This document shows, piece after piece, positions 25,220 through 33,751 of a stretch of DNA of 51,698 bases. The stretch spans positions 1 through 51,698 of the forward strand of contig CALWTH010000056.1 of assembly GCA_944384405.1 (NCBI GenBank), given 5' to 3'. The DNA is from an uncultured Clostridia bacterium. GTDB lineage: Bacteria; Bacillota; Clostridia; Christensenellales; UBA1242. The notes below the pieces were generated by a model, which searched no databases, was not told the DNA's origin, and was given only the letters and a program-made list of their open reading frames with translations. Numbering within the stretch: the first letter of the stretch is position 1; each line of letters opens with the position of its first letter. The translations under genes and the position numbers were made by a program.

Positions 25220-27070
25220 TTACCTCAAAGATTTTATATACATCATAAGTATTGTCACATCGGCAGGGGACACACCAGAAATTCTTGATGCCTGTCCTAT
25301 TGATGATGGTCTTATGCTTGTTAGTTTTTGTCTTGCTTCAATTCTAAGCCCTTTTAATTCATTATAATTTATGTTTTCTGGAATAAGCATATTTTCTTGC
25401 TTTTTAAAGTTTTCAATATCTTCTTGTTCTTGTTTTAAATATCCTTCAAATTTCACTTCTGTGTTGACATATTCAAGTGCTCTCTTAGATATGCCATCAA
25501 AAAGGTGAAAGTATTTATCAACATCGAAGATGTCTATATTTGACCTTTTTATCATCTTTTTGACTGTTTGCGAAGTGTCAGGAACACTTTCGTTTTGTTG
25601 TTCATATAGTTGTCTAAATTGGTCAATTTTGTATTTTTTCTCCAAAATTTCATATATTTTTGCAATTTCTTGTTGTTTTTTTTCAAATTTTTCCCATCGT
25701 TCGTCGCTAACGAGTCCAATTTCTCTTCCTATTGGCGTCAATCTTTTATCTGCATTCTCTTGACGAAGATGAAGCCTATACTCGGCACGCGAAGTCATCA
25801 TTCTATAAGGCTCGTTTGTTCCTTTTGTGACAAGATCGTCAATGAGAACACCAATATATGCCTCGTTTCGTTTTAAAACGAGTGGGGATTTGTTATCTAT
25901 AAATCTACTTGCGTTTATTCCTGCAATTATGCCTTGTGCAGCCGCTTCTTCGTAGCCACTTGTACCGTTAATTTGTCCTGCAAAAAACAATCCTTTTATG
26001 TTTTTATGCATAAGCGATGGATAAAGTTCTGTACTATCAATTAAATCATATTCTATTGCGTAAGCATCACGCATAATTTGTGCATTTTCAAGTCCTTCGA
26101 TAGTTTTATACATCTCTTTTTGAACATCAACAGGAAGTGAAGTCGAAACACCTTGAATATACACTTCGTTTGTGTAAAGTCCCTCTGGTTCCAAAAATAT
26201 TTGGTGGCGAGTTTTGTCTGCAAACCTTACAATTTTGTCTTCTATTGAAGGGCAATATCTTGGTCCAACACCTTTGATTATTCCACTGTACATTGGAGCA
26301 CGAGAAAGGTTATTTCTTATTATTTCGTGAGTTTTTTCATTGGTGTAGGTAAGATAGCAGTCACGAATATTTTTAGGTGGTGTTTCTGTTATGAAACTAA
26401 AAGTTTGAATATCGTCTTCACCATGCTGAACACTAAGTTTGGAATAGTCTATTGTTCTACCGTTCATTCTTGCTGGTGTACCTGTTTTAAATCTTTTTAT
26501 TGTTATTCCAAGACTTTTCAAACTGTCACTTAAATTCTCAGAACGAGAGAAACCGTTTGGCCCACTCTGTTTGCTGTATTCACCAATAATAATTTTACTT
26601 TTAAGATAAACACCACTGCAAATAACAACTGCCTTAGCATAATACGTTTCACCTTGTGCCGTTTTTACGCCTTTGATTATGTTATCTTCACAAATAAGTT
26701 TTTCAACCTCGGCTTGCTTTATTGTTATATTCTCGTTATTTTCAAGTGTCTGTTTCATATTGTTATGATAAAGTTGTTTGTCGACCTGGGCACGAAGAGA
26801 ATAAACGGCTGGACCTTTACCACGATTTAACATTCTTATTTGGATTGCACTTTTGTCAGCACAAACTCCCATTTCTCCACCAAGTGCATCAATTTCACAA
26901 ACAAGGTGACCTTTCGCCGTTCCACCGATACTTGGATTGCATGGCAAAAAACCGATAGCATCTAGGCTTATCGTAAGTAACAATGTTTTTTTACCAAGTC
27001 TTGCTAAGGCTAGGGCACTTTCACAACCTGCGTGTCCACCGCCAATTACTATTGCATCAAAATTATCCAT
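25220..27070 (-). CDS. mnmG: tRNA wobble-uridine modification enzyme MnmG (GidA)
   Basis: FAD-dependent partner of MnmE that installs (carboxymethyl)aminomethyl groups on U34 of several tRNAs. 616 residues from the start at 27070 (AGGA eight bases ahead). The FAD-binding motif is AIVIGGGHAGCE at residues 5-16; FLPCNPSIGGTAKGHLVCEIDALGG, PALMHKN-like YPSLMHKNIKGLFFAGQINGTSGYEEAAAQG and TSRAEYRLHLRQENAD are family signatures. The C-terminal helical domain ends with ARISGVSPADVTIL-type text. Operon with mnmE and rsmG. Confidence 0.97.
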   Translation of the reverse strand: MDNFDAIVIGGGHAGCESALALARLGKKTLLLTISLDAIGFLPCNPSIGGTAKGHLVCEIDALGGEMGVCADKSAIQIRMLNRGKGPAVYSLRAQVDKQLYHNNMKQTLENNENITIKQAEVEKLICEDNIIKGVKTAQGETYYAKAVVICSGVYLKSKIIIGEYSKQSGPNGFSRSENLSDSLKSLGITIKRFKTGTPARMNGRTIDYSKLSVQHGEDDIQTFSFITETPPKNIRDCYLTYTNEKTHEIIRNNLSRAPMYSGIIKGVGPRYCPSIEDKIVRFADKTRHQIFLEPEGLYTNEVYIQGVSTSLPVDVQKEMYKTIEGLENAQIMRDAYAIEYDLIDSTELYPSLMHKNIKGLFFAGQINGTSGYEEAAAQGIIAGINASRFIDNKSPLVLKRNEAYIGVLIDDLVTKGTNEPYRMMTSRAEYRLHLRQENADKRLTPIGREIGLVSDERWEKFEKKQQEIAKIYEILEKKYKIDQFRQLYEQQNESVPDTSQTVKKMIKRSNIDIFDVDKYFHLFDGISKRALEYVNTEVKFEGYLKQEQEDIENFKKQENMLIPENINYNELKGLRIEARQKLTSIRPSSIGQASRISGVSPADVTILMMYIKSLR

Positions 27071-27072
27071 AA

Positions 27073-28401
27073 TTATTTTCCTAAGCAAAATTTGCTGAAA
27101 ATTTCATCAATTATCGCTTCATTTGCTGTTTCTCCCGTAATTTCTCCTAATTTTTGCCAAATTTTTTTAATTTGCATATCAAGTATGTCTAATGTAACAC
27201 TCTTCTCTTTTGTCACATTTTCAATCATCGCTATTGCTTGTTTTAACGACTCATAGTGCCGTTTGTTTGTTATTTGAAGTTGACTATAATCAATTTTGTC
27301 AAGTTTTGTCTTTCTTAAAATCTCATCAAATATAGTGTCAATATTTATATTTTGTTTTGCACTGACGACTATTGCGTTATCTATTTCAACTTTTTTAGGC
27401 ATATCGCTTTTGTTTATGACATAAATCATTTTGCTTTTGTCAAGATTTTTTTCTAGCTCTTTGTCTTCATTATCAAGACTTTCACTTCCATCAATGACAA
27501 ATAAGACAATGTCACTTTGCTCTATTGTCTTCTTACTTTTTTCAACACCAATTTTCTCGACAACGTCTTCACTTTCTCTAATACCTGCGGTGTCAATAAA
27601 ATTTATTTTAAGACCTTTATAGTTCACTGTCTCTTTGAGGGTGTCACGTGTTGTCCCTTTGACATCTGTGACGATGGCTCTATCTTCTTTAAGTAGTGCG
27701 TTAAGTAAACTACTTTTACCAACATTTGGCTTTCCGACAATAGCGACATCAACACCAAACTTTATTTTTTCACCTTTTTTGTATGTTTTTTCTAAATTTT
27801 TTAATGTTTCAAGCGAATTTTTTAAAATTTCGACAACTGCACTTTCTGACATTGCCTCATCGTCGTGTTCAGGGTAGTCAAGCGCAACTTCCAAATTCGC
27901 AACTCCATTTTTTAAGTCATCTTGAATTTTTTTGACTTGCTTAAAGAGTGTACCTTCGGCAAGCTTGCTTGATGCTTTTATTTCGGCGTCACTTGTTGCG
28001 TTTATCATATCAATTGTCGCTTCTGCCTCATCAAGTGACATTTTTCCATTTAAAAAAGCACGCTTAGAAAATTCGCCATTTTGGGCTAATGTTGCACCTT
28101 TTTCAACAATTCTATCTAGTACTTTTGTTGCAAGATATTCTCCGCCATGAATTTGAAATTCAACAACATCTTCGCCAGTGAAAGAATATGGTGCTTTGAA
28201 ATACACCATCATACATCTTTCTTTTGCGTCACCAAGATCAAAATCCCCAAGATATAATAGGCGAGGGGTGATGTCTGAACTTAATAACTTTTTTGAATAA
28301 AAAAGACTGCGCCCAATTTTGAGTGCATCTTCTCCACTTATTCTAACTATTGCAATTCCACCACTGCCAAGTGGTGTTGAAATTTGTGCTATTGTACTCA
28401 T
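27073..28401 (-). CDS. mnmE: tRNA modification GTPase MnmE (TrmE)
   Basis: GTPase partner of MnmG. 442 residues in three parts: a tetrahydrofolate-binding N-terminal domain (ISTPLGSGGIAIVRISG), a helical domain, and an inserted G domain with GKPNVGKSSLLN (G1), TTRDT (G2), DTAGIRES (G3) and NKSD (G4). The C-terminal FCLGK carries the conserved catalytic cysteine. The gene has no ribosome binding site; a -10 TATAAT lies six bases before the ATG, so the first operon gene is predicted to be read from a leaderless mRNA. Confidence 0.97.
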   Translation of the reverse strand: MSTIAQISTPLGSGGIAIVRISGEDALKIGRSLFYSKKLLSSDITPRLLYLGDFDLGDAKERCMMVYFKAPYSFTGEDVVEFQIHGGEYLATKVLDRIVEKGATLAQNGEFSKRAFLNGKMSLDEAEATIDMINATSDAEIKASSKLAEGTLFKQVKKIQDDLKNGVANLEVALDYPEHDDEAMSESAVVEILKNSLETLKNLEKTYKKGEKIKFGVDVAIVGKPNVGKSSLLNALLKEDRAIVTDVKGTTRDTLKETVNYKGLKINFIDTAGIRESEDVVEKIGVEKSKKTIEQSDIVLFVIDGSESLDNEDKELEKNLDKSKMIYVINKSDMPKKVEIDNAIVVSAKQNINIDTIFDEILRKTKLDKIDYSQLQITNKRHYESLKQAIAMIENVTKEKSVTLDILDMQIKKIWQKLGEITGETANEAIIDEIFSKFCLGK

Positions 28402-28407
28402 ACGAAT

Positions 28408-28435
28408 ATTATATCACAAACTATAAAAATAACAA
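28408..28435 (-). promoter_or_regulatory. Predicted leaderless promoter of mnmE
   Basis: Minus strand: TTGTTA (28435-28430), 16-base spacer, TATAAT (28413-28408), then six bases (ATTCGT) to the ATG at 28401. Confidence 0.7.
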
Positions 28436-28602
28436 TACACTTTAAGGTTAATATTCTATGCTTTTCGTATTATATTTTTATTATAATAGTTAGTTGTTTA
28501 TTTTTTATAATTTTTTCTATTTGTCATAATCTTTTAAATATTATTTATAACTATTATAAATTTTTTTATTATAAATAAGTTTTTATATTTATTTTTGACT
28601 TA

Positions 28603-29556
28603 TTATAATTCTATTTCGTTGTTTAAATTCTTGTTTTGTTTAATACATCTAACAAAATCTTTTCTTATGTATTTATTAAGGGAAATCAAATAATTTTTAT
28701 AATTATTTGGAATTTCTATTCCTTTGTCTTGTAAAATTTGTATGGCTTTTTTTACATCAAAATTTTTCACAGCGTTTACCAAAAACTCATAGTATCTTTT
28801 ATGTGTTTTTGCTAACTTAACAAGGTCATTTATGTTATCTTCATAATTATGATTATTGTTTATACAAAGACTATTAATTGATCTTGCCATTAAGTTCATG
28901 TCGTCAACTATACTGTGTACAGTTACTTTAAAGTTACATGACATTAATTTATCGATGGAAATTACTCCAAAAGCCATTTCATTATCTATAATTGGTGAGA
29001 GATATCTAAAATTGTTTTTCTTATCATCTATTATATGAATATTCGACAAATGTCTATCTTGTTGCATAGACAAATAGTCAAATACTGTTAATTTAAAAAG
29101 GTCAAATTCAAAATCGTTATCTAATACATATCCGTCATCTTCTGTCTTTTCTTCAATTTCGTCAAGTATTTCTCCCAAAGTAGAAGATTGAATGTAGTTA
29201 GACACATCGTATGCTGTCATTAATTTTTGATGAGTTGAATTTACTTTGTAGCTTACAAGCCCTTTAATTACTTTGCCGTTTTTATTGTCATAAGCAGGCT
29301 CATATGTTGCACAAGGAACATTTATCATTTTTGCAAGTTCACAGCACAAAATTTCGTTTATATATCTAAATTGCTTTATTGCTGGGAAATAATCATCATC
29401 AAAAGTTTTGAATATCGCTTTCCCCTTTGGCAACAAAAACCATTTAGAACCATAAGTTTCAGTTGAAATACCAGTTAATTTTTTCTTGTTTATCGTCTTA
29501 AAATTTTTTAAATCAATTGGCTTTAACTTTTCATATTTTTCTCTATTTTTTAACAT
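28603..29556 (-). CDS. HipA-like kinase-fold protein
   Basis: A 317-residue protein with features of HipA-type Ser/Thr kinases. GSKWFLLPKGKAIFKTF holds a candidate ATP-binding lysine. FDYLSMQQDRHLSNIHII matches the D-R-H-x-x-N catalytic loop. YLSPIIDNEMAFG supplies the metal-binding aspartate. No HipB-like partner gene is next to it and the usual N-terminal HipA subdomain is short, so a toxin role is not established. It interrupts the jag-mnmE boundary and is predicted leaderless, unlike jag and yidC. The sequence is distinctly more A/T-rich than its neighbours, consistent with later insertion. Confidence 0.6.
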   Translation of the reverse strand: MLKNREKYEKLKPIDLKNFKTINKKKLTGISTETYGSKWFLLPKGKAIFKTFDDDYFPAIKQFRYINEILCCELAKMINVPCATYEPAYDNKNGKVIKGLVSYKVNSTHQKLMTAYDVSNYIQSSTLGEILDEIEEKTEDDGYVLDNDFEFDLFKLTVFDYLSMQQDRHLSNIHIIDDKKNNFRYLSPIIDNEMAFGVISIDKLMSCNFKVTVHSIVDDMNLMARSINSLCINNNHNYEDNINDLVKLAKTHKRYYEFLVNAVKNFDVKKAIQILQDKGIEIPNNYKNYLISLNKYIRKDFVRCIKQNKNLNNEIEL

Positions 29557-29562
29557 ACCTTG

Positions 29563-29591
29563 ATTATATCACTTATTGGATTTTTGTGCAA
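29563..29591 (-). promoter_or_regulatory. Predicted leaderless promoter of the HipA-like gene
   Basis: Minus strand: TTGCAC (29591-29586), 17-base spacer, TATAAT (29568-29563), then six bases (CAAGGT) to the ATG at 29556. Confidence 0.7.
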
Positions 29592-29596
29592 TAGCA

Positions 29597-29622
29597 AAAA
29601 AAGAACACATTTTGTGTTCTTT
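29597..29622 (-). terminator. Terminator after jag
   Basis: AAAAGAACACA pairs with TGTGTTCTTTT over a two-to-three-base loop; symmetric, so active in both directions. It overlaps the jag stop codon and ends just before the HipA-like gene's promoter. Confidence 0.85.
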
Positions 29623-30452
29623 TAGTTTTTTTCTATTTCTCTTATAATCATATATCTATGTGGCTCTTCGCCTTTTGAAAATGTTTCAATATCTTCATAG
29701 TCAGCAAGTGCCATATGAATAACTCTTCTTTCTGCCGGTGTCATTGGTTCAAGTTTGACACTTGAATGAGTTTTTTGTACTTTTCTTGCCATACGCTGTG
29801 CAAGGGCAATAAGTGAACCTTCTCTTCTTTTTCTGTAACCATCACAGTCAAGTCTTATTGGCTTTGCGTGTCTATCGTTTTTAGCAACATAAACTGTGCA
29901 CAAATATTGAAGTGCGTTTAGTCCTTCACCGCGGTAGCCGATGATATCACTATAATTTTTAATATCACCATATATTGCATCATCTTCTTCTTTAAGTTCA
30001 ACTTCGGCGGTCAAACTTAGTTTGTTTAAAAGTCCATTCAAAAAATCTTTTGCTTTTTCAATTTCACTTCTTGCATCAGATTTTTTTTGTTTTTCTATTT
30101 TTGTTGGTTGTTCTTCTTTCTCTGTTTTTTCTTCTTCCACAACTTCTTCTATATTTTCTTCTTGTTCTTGTTGTGGCTCTTCATTCACATCTTCTTGCTT
30201 TGTAGTTTCGTCTTTATTCTCTGTTATTTTAGGTTGTTTCTCTTCAATTTTAATATCTTCGCGTTTTTTGTCGCGGTTTTGATATTTTTCAACTTCGTCA
30301 GGGGAGATGGACACTCTGACTTTGGCTTTTCTAAAAAATCCACCTTCGTCAAGAATTTTTATGTCACAATCTTCTCTTGGTGCTTTGAGTTCAAACAGTG
30401 CATTTTGTATTGCCTGTTCCAAATTTTTGCCAGTCGCTTCTACTTCAAGCAT
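29622..30452 (-). CDS. jag: RNA-binding protein Jag / KhpB
   Basis: A 276-residue protein made of a Jag-N domain (LEVEATGKNLEQAIQNALFEL, 1-50), a long acidic glutamate/glutamine/lysine linker (about 55-135), a KH domain with GYRGEGLNALQYL around 173-185, and an R3H domain with MTPAERRVIHMALADYEDIETFSKGEEPHRYMII. KhpB-type proteins pair with KhpA in RNA binding and affect cell division and elongation. It directly follows yidC, the standard neighbour. AGGAGGG precedes the start. Confidence 0.95.
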   Translation of the reverse strand: MLEVEATGKNLEQAIQNALFELKAPREDCDIKILDEGGFFRKAKVRVSISPDEVEKYQNRDKKREDIKIEEKQPKITENKDETTKQEDVNEEPQQEQEENIEEVVEEEKTEKEEQPTKIEKQKKSDARSEIEKAKDFLNGLLNKLSLTAEVELKEEDDAIYGDIKNYSDIIGYRGEGLNALQYLCTVYVAKNDRHAKPIRLDCDGYRKRREGSLIALAQRMARKVQKTHSSVKLEPMTPAERRVIHMALADYEDIETFSKGEEPHRYMIIREIEKN

Positions 30453-30465
30453 AATTCCCTCCTAA

Positions 30466-31554
30466 TTAAATTCTTTTAAGCCTGTCCTTTGGCTCGTTTT
30501 TCTTTTCTTTGTGCTTATCTATTGCATTGTTGATTGCATCAAATATTGGAGTGGTAGCAAGTCCAACAATTTGACCTGTTACCATGTAAAGTGAAAACAT
30601 TGTGGTATAAAATAGTGTGAAGAAAGCCATAAAAACAGTCATAAATATTGCCGTGCCATATCCTACTTTTTGTGCACCGCCTTGCTTGTTTTTTCTAATT
30701 ACAAGCCATTGGTTCAAAAATGTGACACCTGCAACAATAATGAGTAAAACAAAGTAACCATTTGTTCTTCCTCGCGACTTGCGAAGTGGATCCATTATGC
30801 TGTCATAGACATTTTTAAATTCTTCATTTTCTCGCTCTTCGCTTGTCAATCCTGCAACTCCTGCATACTCAGAGTATGAAGGAATTGAATTTTTAAAAGG
30901 ACTGTCTGCCATCCATATATTATCTATCCACAAAAAACTTACTTTTGTTTGTTCATACCTTTCAACAACATTTTGGTTCGCCGTCTGTATTATTTGTGTC
31001 TTTTCTTCACCTTCTTCAAGCCCATTCATCTCAATAACATAAGGGGCACACACATCATAAACTGTTGTTCCTTCTGTATCGAAATTTAGTTCGATATTAT
31101 TATCTTCAGCGTACTCTTGAACATAAGCCACCATAAGTTGTTCATATTGGTCTTGAATTTTATAACTTGCCATTGCGTTCATACCGTTTAAAAGAGTGAT
31201 GAATATTGCAAGTGTTAAGCCCAAATTCAAAATCATAATCCAGCATGAACCCATTGGATTGATTTTTTCGCGTTTGTAGAGTTCTGATAGTTTTTGATTT
31301 TTGAGATTTGGATCTTGAGCATACTTTTTGTTTATTGCGTCAATTTGTGGTTGAATTTTTGCTTGCATTTTCGCCATATTTTTTGACGTTCTTCGATTGA
31401 AAAAATCTATTGGCGACATAACAACTTTAATTATGAGCGTCAATAGAATAATAGATATTGCAAAATTACCAATACCACTTTCAAAAAATGTTATTATTGT
31501 TTCCCACATTCCCGTCGGCTGAGTTGCCAACAGAGATGATACTAAATTAGCCAT
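30466..31554 (-). CDS. yidC: Membrane insertase YidC/SpoIIIJ
   Basis: Inserts membrane proteins with or without SecYEG. 362 residues. The hydrophobic core begins around residue 28 (NFAISIILLTLIIKVVMSPIDFFNRRTSK), including the conserved positively charged groove arginines. The cytoplasmic loop KMQAKIQPQIDAINKKY is typical. A roughly 100-residue soluble insert (about 128-245) lies between the second and third membrane segments, as in clostridial members. The last segments (FMAFFTLFYTTMFSLYMVTG) are followed by a basic tail. It overlaps yidD by 13 bases and has GGGAG ahead of the ATG. Confidence 0.95.
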   Translation of the reverse strand: MANLVSSLLATQPTGMWETIITFFESGIGNFAISIILLTLIIKVVMSPIDFFNRRTSKNMAKMQAKIQPQIDAINKKYAQDPNLKNQKLSELYKREKINPMGSCWIMILNLGLTLAIFITLLNGMNAMASYKIQDQYEQLMVAYVQEYAEDNNIELNFDTEGTTVYDVCAPYVIEMNGLEEGEEKTQIIQTANQNVVERYEQTKVSFLWIDNIWMADSPFKNSIPSYSEYAGVAGLTSEERENEEFKNVYDSIMDPLRKSRGRTNGYFVLLIIVAGVTFLNQWLVIRKNKQGGAQKVGYGTAIFMTVFMAFFTLFYTTMFSLYMVTGQIVGLATTPIFDAINNAIDKHKEKKNEPKDRLKRI

Positions 31555-31826
31555 TTGCTATCTCCCTTGATGTTTTGAGGCAAAAAGTCATATCCGCCGT
31601 CATGCTTTGGCCCACATCTAATTATTCTTTTAAAAGAAAGATATAACCCTTTAAAAACTCCAAACTCCTTTATTGCAAGGTATGAGTATTTGGAGCAGGA
31701 GGGGATATATCTGCAAGTGTGGGGAAGAAGTGGAGAGATGCACCACCTATATATGTTTACAAAAAACATGCACAAAAGTTTGAATGGATATGACAAAACT
31801 TTAATCACCTTCGACATAAAGCCCAT
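31542..31826 (-). CDS. yidD: Membrane protein insertion factor YidD
   Basis: A 94-residue protein in its standard place between rnpA and yidC. RWCISPLLPHTCRYIPSCSKYSYLAIKEFGVFKG is the YidD core, with the three conserved cysteines, and RIIRCGPKHDGGYDFLP is the second block. An in-frame ATG at 31817 is a possible alternative start. It overlaps rnpA by 26 bases and yidC by 13, so the rnpA-yidD-yidC genes are tightly coupled. Confidence 0.95.
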   Translation of the reverse strand: MGFMSKVIKVLSYPFKLLCMFFVNIYRWCISPLLPHTCRYIPSCSKYSYLAIKEFGVFKGLYLSFKRIIRCGPKHDGGYDFLPQNIKGDSKWLI

Positions 31827-32148
31827 TTCTTTTTAAAATTTCCAACATATTTTGCCTTATTTCAAAATATGATTTTTCTTCAATACCTTTTTTTGCTGTG
31901 AAAACATAGTTGTATGATTTGTTTACATTTTTTAAAAGAGAAACAAAGCTCTCTCTAAGTCTTCTTTTTACTTTGTTTCTTACAACACTTTTTCCAATCT
32001 TTTTAGATACAGAAAAACCAACTTTAACCGTTTTTAATTTTGTTTTCACGTATGTCAAGGTTAGTAATTCATAACTCTTTGTTTCACCATGCTTATAAAC
32101 ATATATGAAATGTTTGTTTTTTCTAAGTCTGTTTTCACTTTTAATCAT
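31801..32148 (-). CDS. rnpA: Ribonuclease P protein component
   Basis: Protein cofactor of RNase P, which trims the 5' ends of tRNAs. 115 residues with KTVKVGFSVSKKIGKSVVRNKVKRRLRESF, containing the RNR-type basic motif (RNKVKRRLRE) that defines the family, and a hydrophobic N-terminal region LRKNKHFIYVYKHG. Four bases separate it from the rpmH stop codon, so it is co-transcribed with rpmH. Confidence 0.96.
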   Translation of the reverse strand: MIKSENRLRKNKHFIYVYKHGETKSYELLTLTYVKTKLKTVKVGFSVSKKIGKSVVRNKVKRRLRESFVSLLKNVNKSYNYVFTAKKGIEEKSYFEIRQNMLEILKRNGLYVEGD

Positions 32149-32152
32149 CTAG

Positions 32153-32293
32153 TTATGCCGCCAAAACTTTTCTGCCTCTGTTTCTTCTTCTTTTGAGAAC
32201 GTTTCTACCACCTTGGGTACGCATTCTTTGCCTAAAACCATGGACTTTTTGTCTTCTTCTCTTTTTAGGTTGATATGTTCTCTTCATAGCCAT
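32153..32293 (-). CDS. rpmH: Ribosomal protein L34
   Basis: A 46-residue very basic protein. From [19 protein letters not shown] the sequence is the invariant L34, ending RGRKVLAA. The start at 32293 (MAM-KRTYQ) is favoured because AGGAGG lies ten bases ahead of it; the usual start at 32287 would be 16 bases away, so two extra residues are likely. It heads the rpmH-rnpA-yidD-yidC-jag cluster. Confidence 0.97.
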   Translation of the reverse strand: MAMKRTYQPKKRRRQKVHGFRQRMRTQGGRNVLKRRRNRGRKVLAA

Positions 32294-32352
32294 AATAAAA
32301 AATCCTCCTATTCTTTTTTTGTTTCACAAGTAGACCTAAGCGATAAAAAACA

Positions 32353-32408
32353 AGAATAGTCTTTTGCAAAACTATTCTAGTATAAATTACAAATCTTTGT
32401 TTGTCAAT
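32353..32408 (-). promoter_or_regulatory. rpmH promoter overlapping a terminator-like hairpin
   Basis: Minus strand: TTGACA (32408-32403), 17-18-base spacer, TATACT (32384-32379), and just after it hairpin AGAATAGT (32378-32371) with ACTATTCT (32360-32353) and a T-rich run. It can end dnaN transcripts; because it follows the -10 it also forms the first part of the rpmH leader. Confidence 0.65.
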
Positions 32409-32442
32409 CAATTTCATTTGCACAAACAAAAACAAGTGTCTG

Positions 32443-33555
32443 TTAATTAATCATTCTGACAGGCAATATAAGATAAAGGTATTGTTCATTGTCACTGTCA
32501 ACTGGCGTTATTGTGCAAGGATTTGTTGGACCTTGGAAGTTGATTTTAACAAACTCATCGGTAGTGACTCTGAAAGCCTCCAAAAAGTATCTTGCGTTAA
32601 AGGCGATGAGTAAGTCTTTTCCTTCCAAAACAACGCTTATCTTTTCTTTGATGTTACCTATGTCTGAATTTGATGTCAAAAGCATTGTGTCTTCTTTTAT
32701 ATCAAACTTGACTAAGTTATTTTGACCAATTTTTGAAAGTAACGATGCTCTTTCAAGCGCATCAACAAGTTGTGCCTTGTTTACTGTTATGACTGTATCT
32801 TTTGCCGATGCCATTATTATCTGTTTGTAGTTCAAAAATTCGCCTTCTAATAACCTTGTTATTATCTTTGTATCACCTTGGTCAACCATTAGGAAGTTTT
32901 TGTTTACATATACGTTTACTTGCTCATCTGTATCGTTCAAAAGTTTGGATATCTCTCTTAAAGATTTATCTGGCACTATGCAAGATGTTTCAACATTTGA
33001 ATAGGTGAGTGGCTTTTTTGCAAGGCTGAGTCTATATCCATCACTTGTTACTGCCTTTATTATATCGTGATTTATTTCAAGCAAGCATCCGCGAAGTATT
33101 GGACGAGAATCATCTATTGCAACTGAAAATATGACACTATTTATTAAATCTTTGAGATTTATGTTGCTTATTCCAAAATACTCTTTTGAGTCCATAAGAT
33201 TGATGTCTGGATATTCACTTTCAACAAAACATTGAATATAACCTTCGCTGTCAAGGTACTTTATTTTTAGTCCGTTGTTTTGTTCAAGTGTGAGTTCAAT
33301 TTTGTCATTTGTCAATTTTTTGACATACTCAGAGAAAAACTTTCCAGGGACAACACAACTGCCTTCTTCTTTAACTTCGGCTTTTATCTTCTTTTCAATA
33401 GAAAGTTCAAGGTCTGTTGAAAAAAGTGTAAGTGTGTCATCTTCTGCTACAAGTTTTATTCCTTCTAATATAGGATTTGTTGTTTTTACTGCTATTGCTT
33501 TACTTACTTTAAGCACTGCATCTGCAAGATCCAATCCTTCACAAATAATTTGCAT
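32443..33555 (-). CDS. dnaN: DNA polymerase III beta sliding clamp
   Basis: 370 residues, the standard three-domain clamp. N terminus MQIICEGLDLADAVLKVSKAIAVKTTNPILEGIKLVA. Middle SDGYRLSLAKKPL matches the T-D-x-Y/H-R-L-A signature. The C terminus YLILPVRM ends in the conserved P-(M/V)-R-(M/L). It follows dnaA with a 196-base gap and has AAGGAAG ahead of the start. Confidence 0.97.
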   Translation of the reverse strand: MQIICEGLDLADAVLKVSKAIAVKTTNPILEGIKLVAEDDTLTLFSTDLELSIEKKIKAEVKEEGSCVVPGKFFSEYVKKLTNDKIELTLEQNNGLKIKYLDSEGYIQCFVESEYPDINLMDSKEYFGISNINLKDLINSVIFSVAIDDSRPILRGCLLEINHDIIKAVTSDGYRLSLAKKPLTYSNVETSCIVPDKSLREISKLLNDTDEQVNVYVNKNFLMVDQGDTKIITRLLEGEFLNYKQIIMASAKDTVITVNKAQLVDALERASLLSKIGQNNLVKFDIKEDTMLLTSNSDIGNIKEKISVVLEGKDLLIAFNARYFLEAFRVTTDEFVKINFQGPTNPCTITPVDSDNEQYLYLILPVRMIN

Positions 33556-33602
33556 TTTTTTTACTTCCTTTTAATTTTTTATTTTTTTTATTTAAATTGT
33601 TG

Positions 33603-33730
33603 TAGTATTAGTAATAGATGTGGATATGTTTATTAAATTTTTGTCACACAACAAATTGTATTTATAGTATTTATTATTTCAAAAATCTTCCATATGTTGT
33701 GAGAATAAAATGTGCATAACATGTTGATAA
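33603..33730. other. Candidate oriC unwinding region in the dnaA-dnaN gap
   Basis: Plus strand: five triplets TAG TAT TAG TAA TAG (33603-33617), one base, then TGTGGATAT (33619-33627, one mismatch to the DnaA box). Further boxes are TGTGCATAA (33711-33719) and TGTTGATAA (33722-33730), each with one mismatch. Read 3'-5' the triplets are GAT AAT GAT TAT GAT, four of five fitting the DnaA-trio rule. The part next to dnaN is T-rich. This matches where the unwinding element lies in B. subtilis. Confidence 0.55.
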
Positions 33731-33751
33731 AAATTTTTTTTTGTAAACATT

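Noticed and set aside
31811..31817. 0A box TTCGACA inside rnpA
   Set aside because: A single copy within coding sequence, with no promoter next to it.
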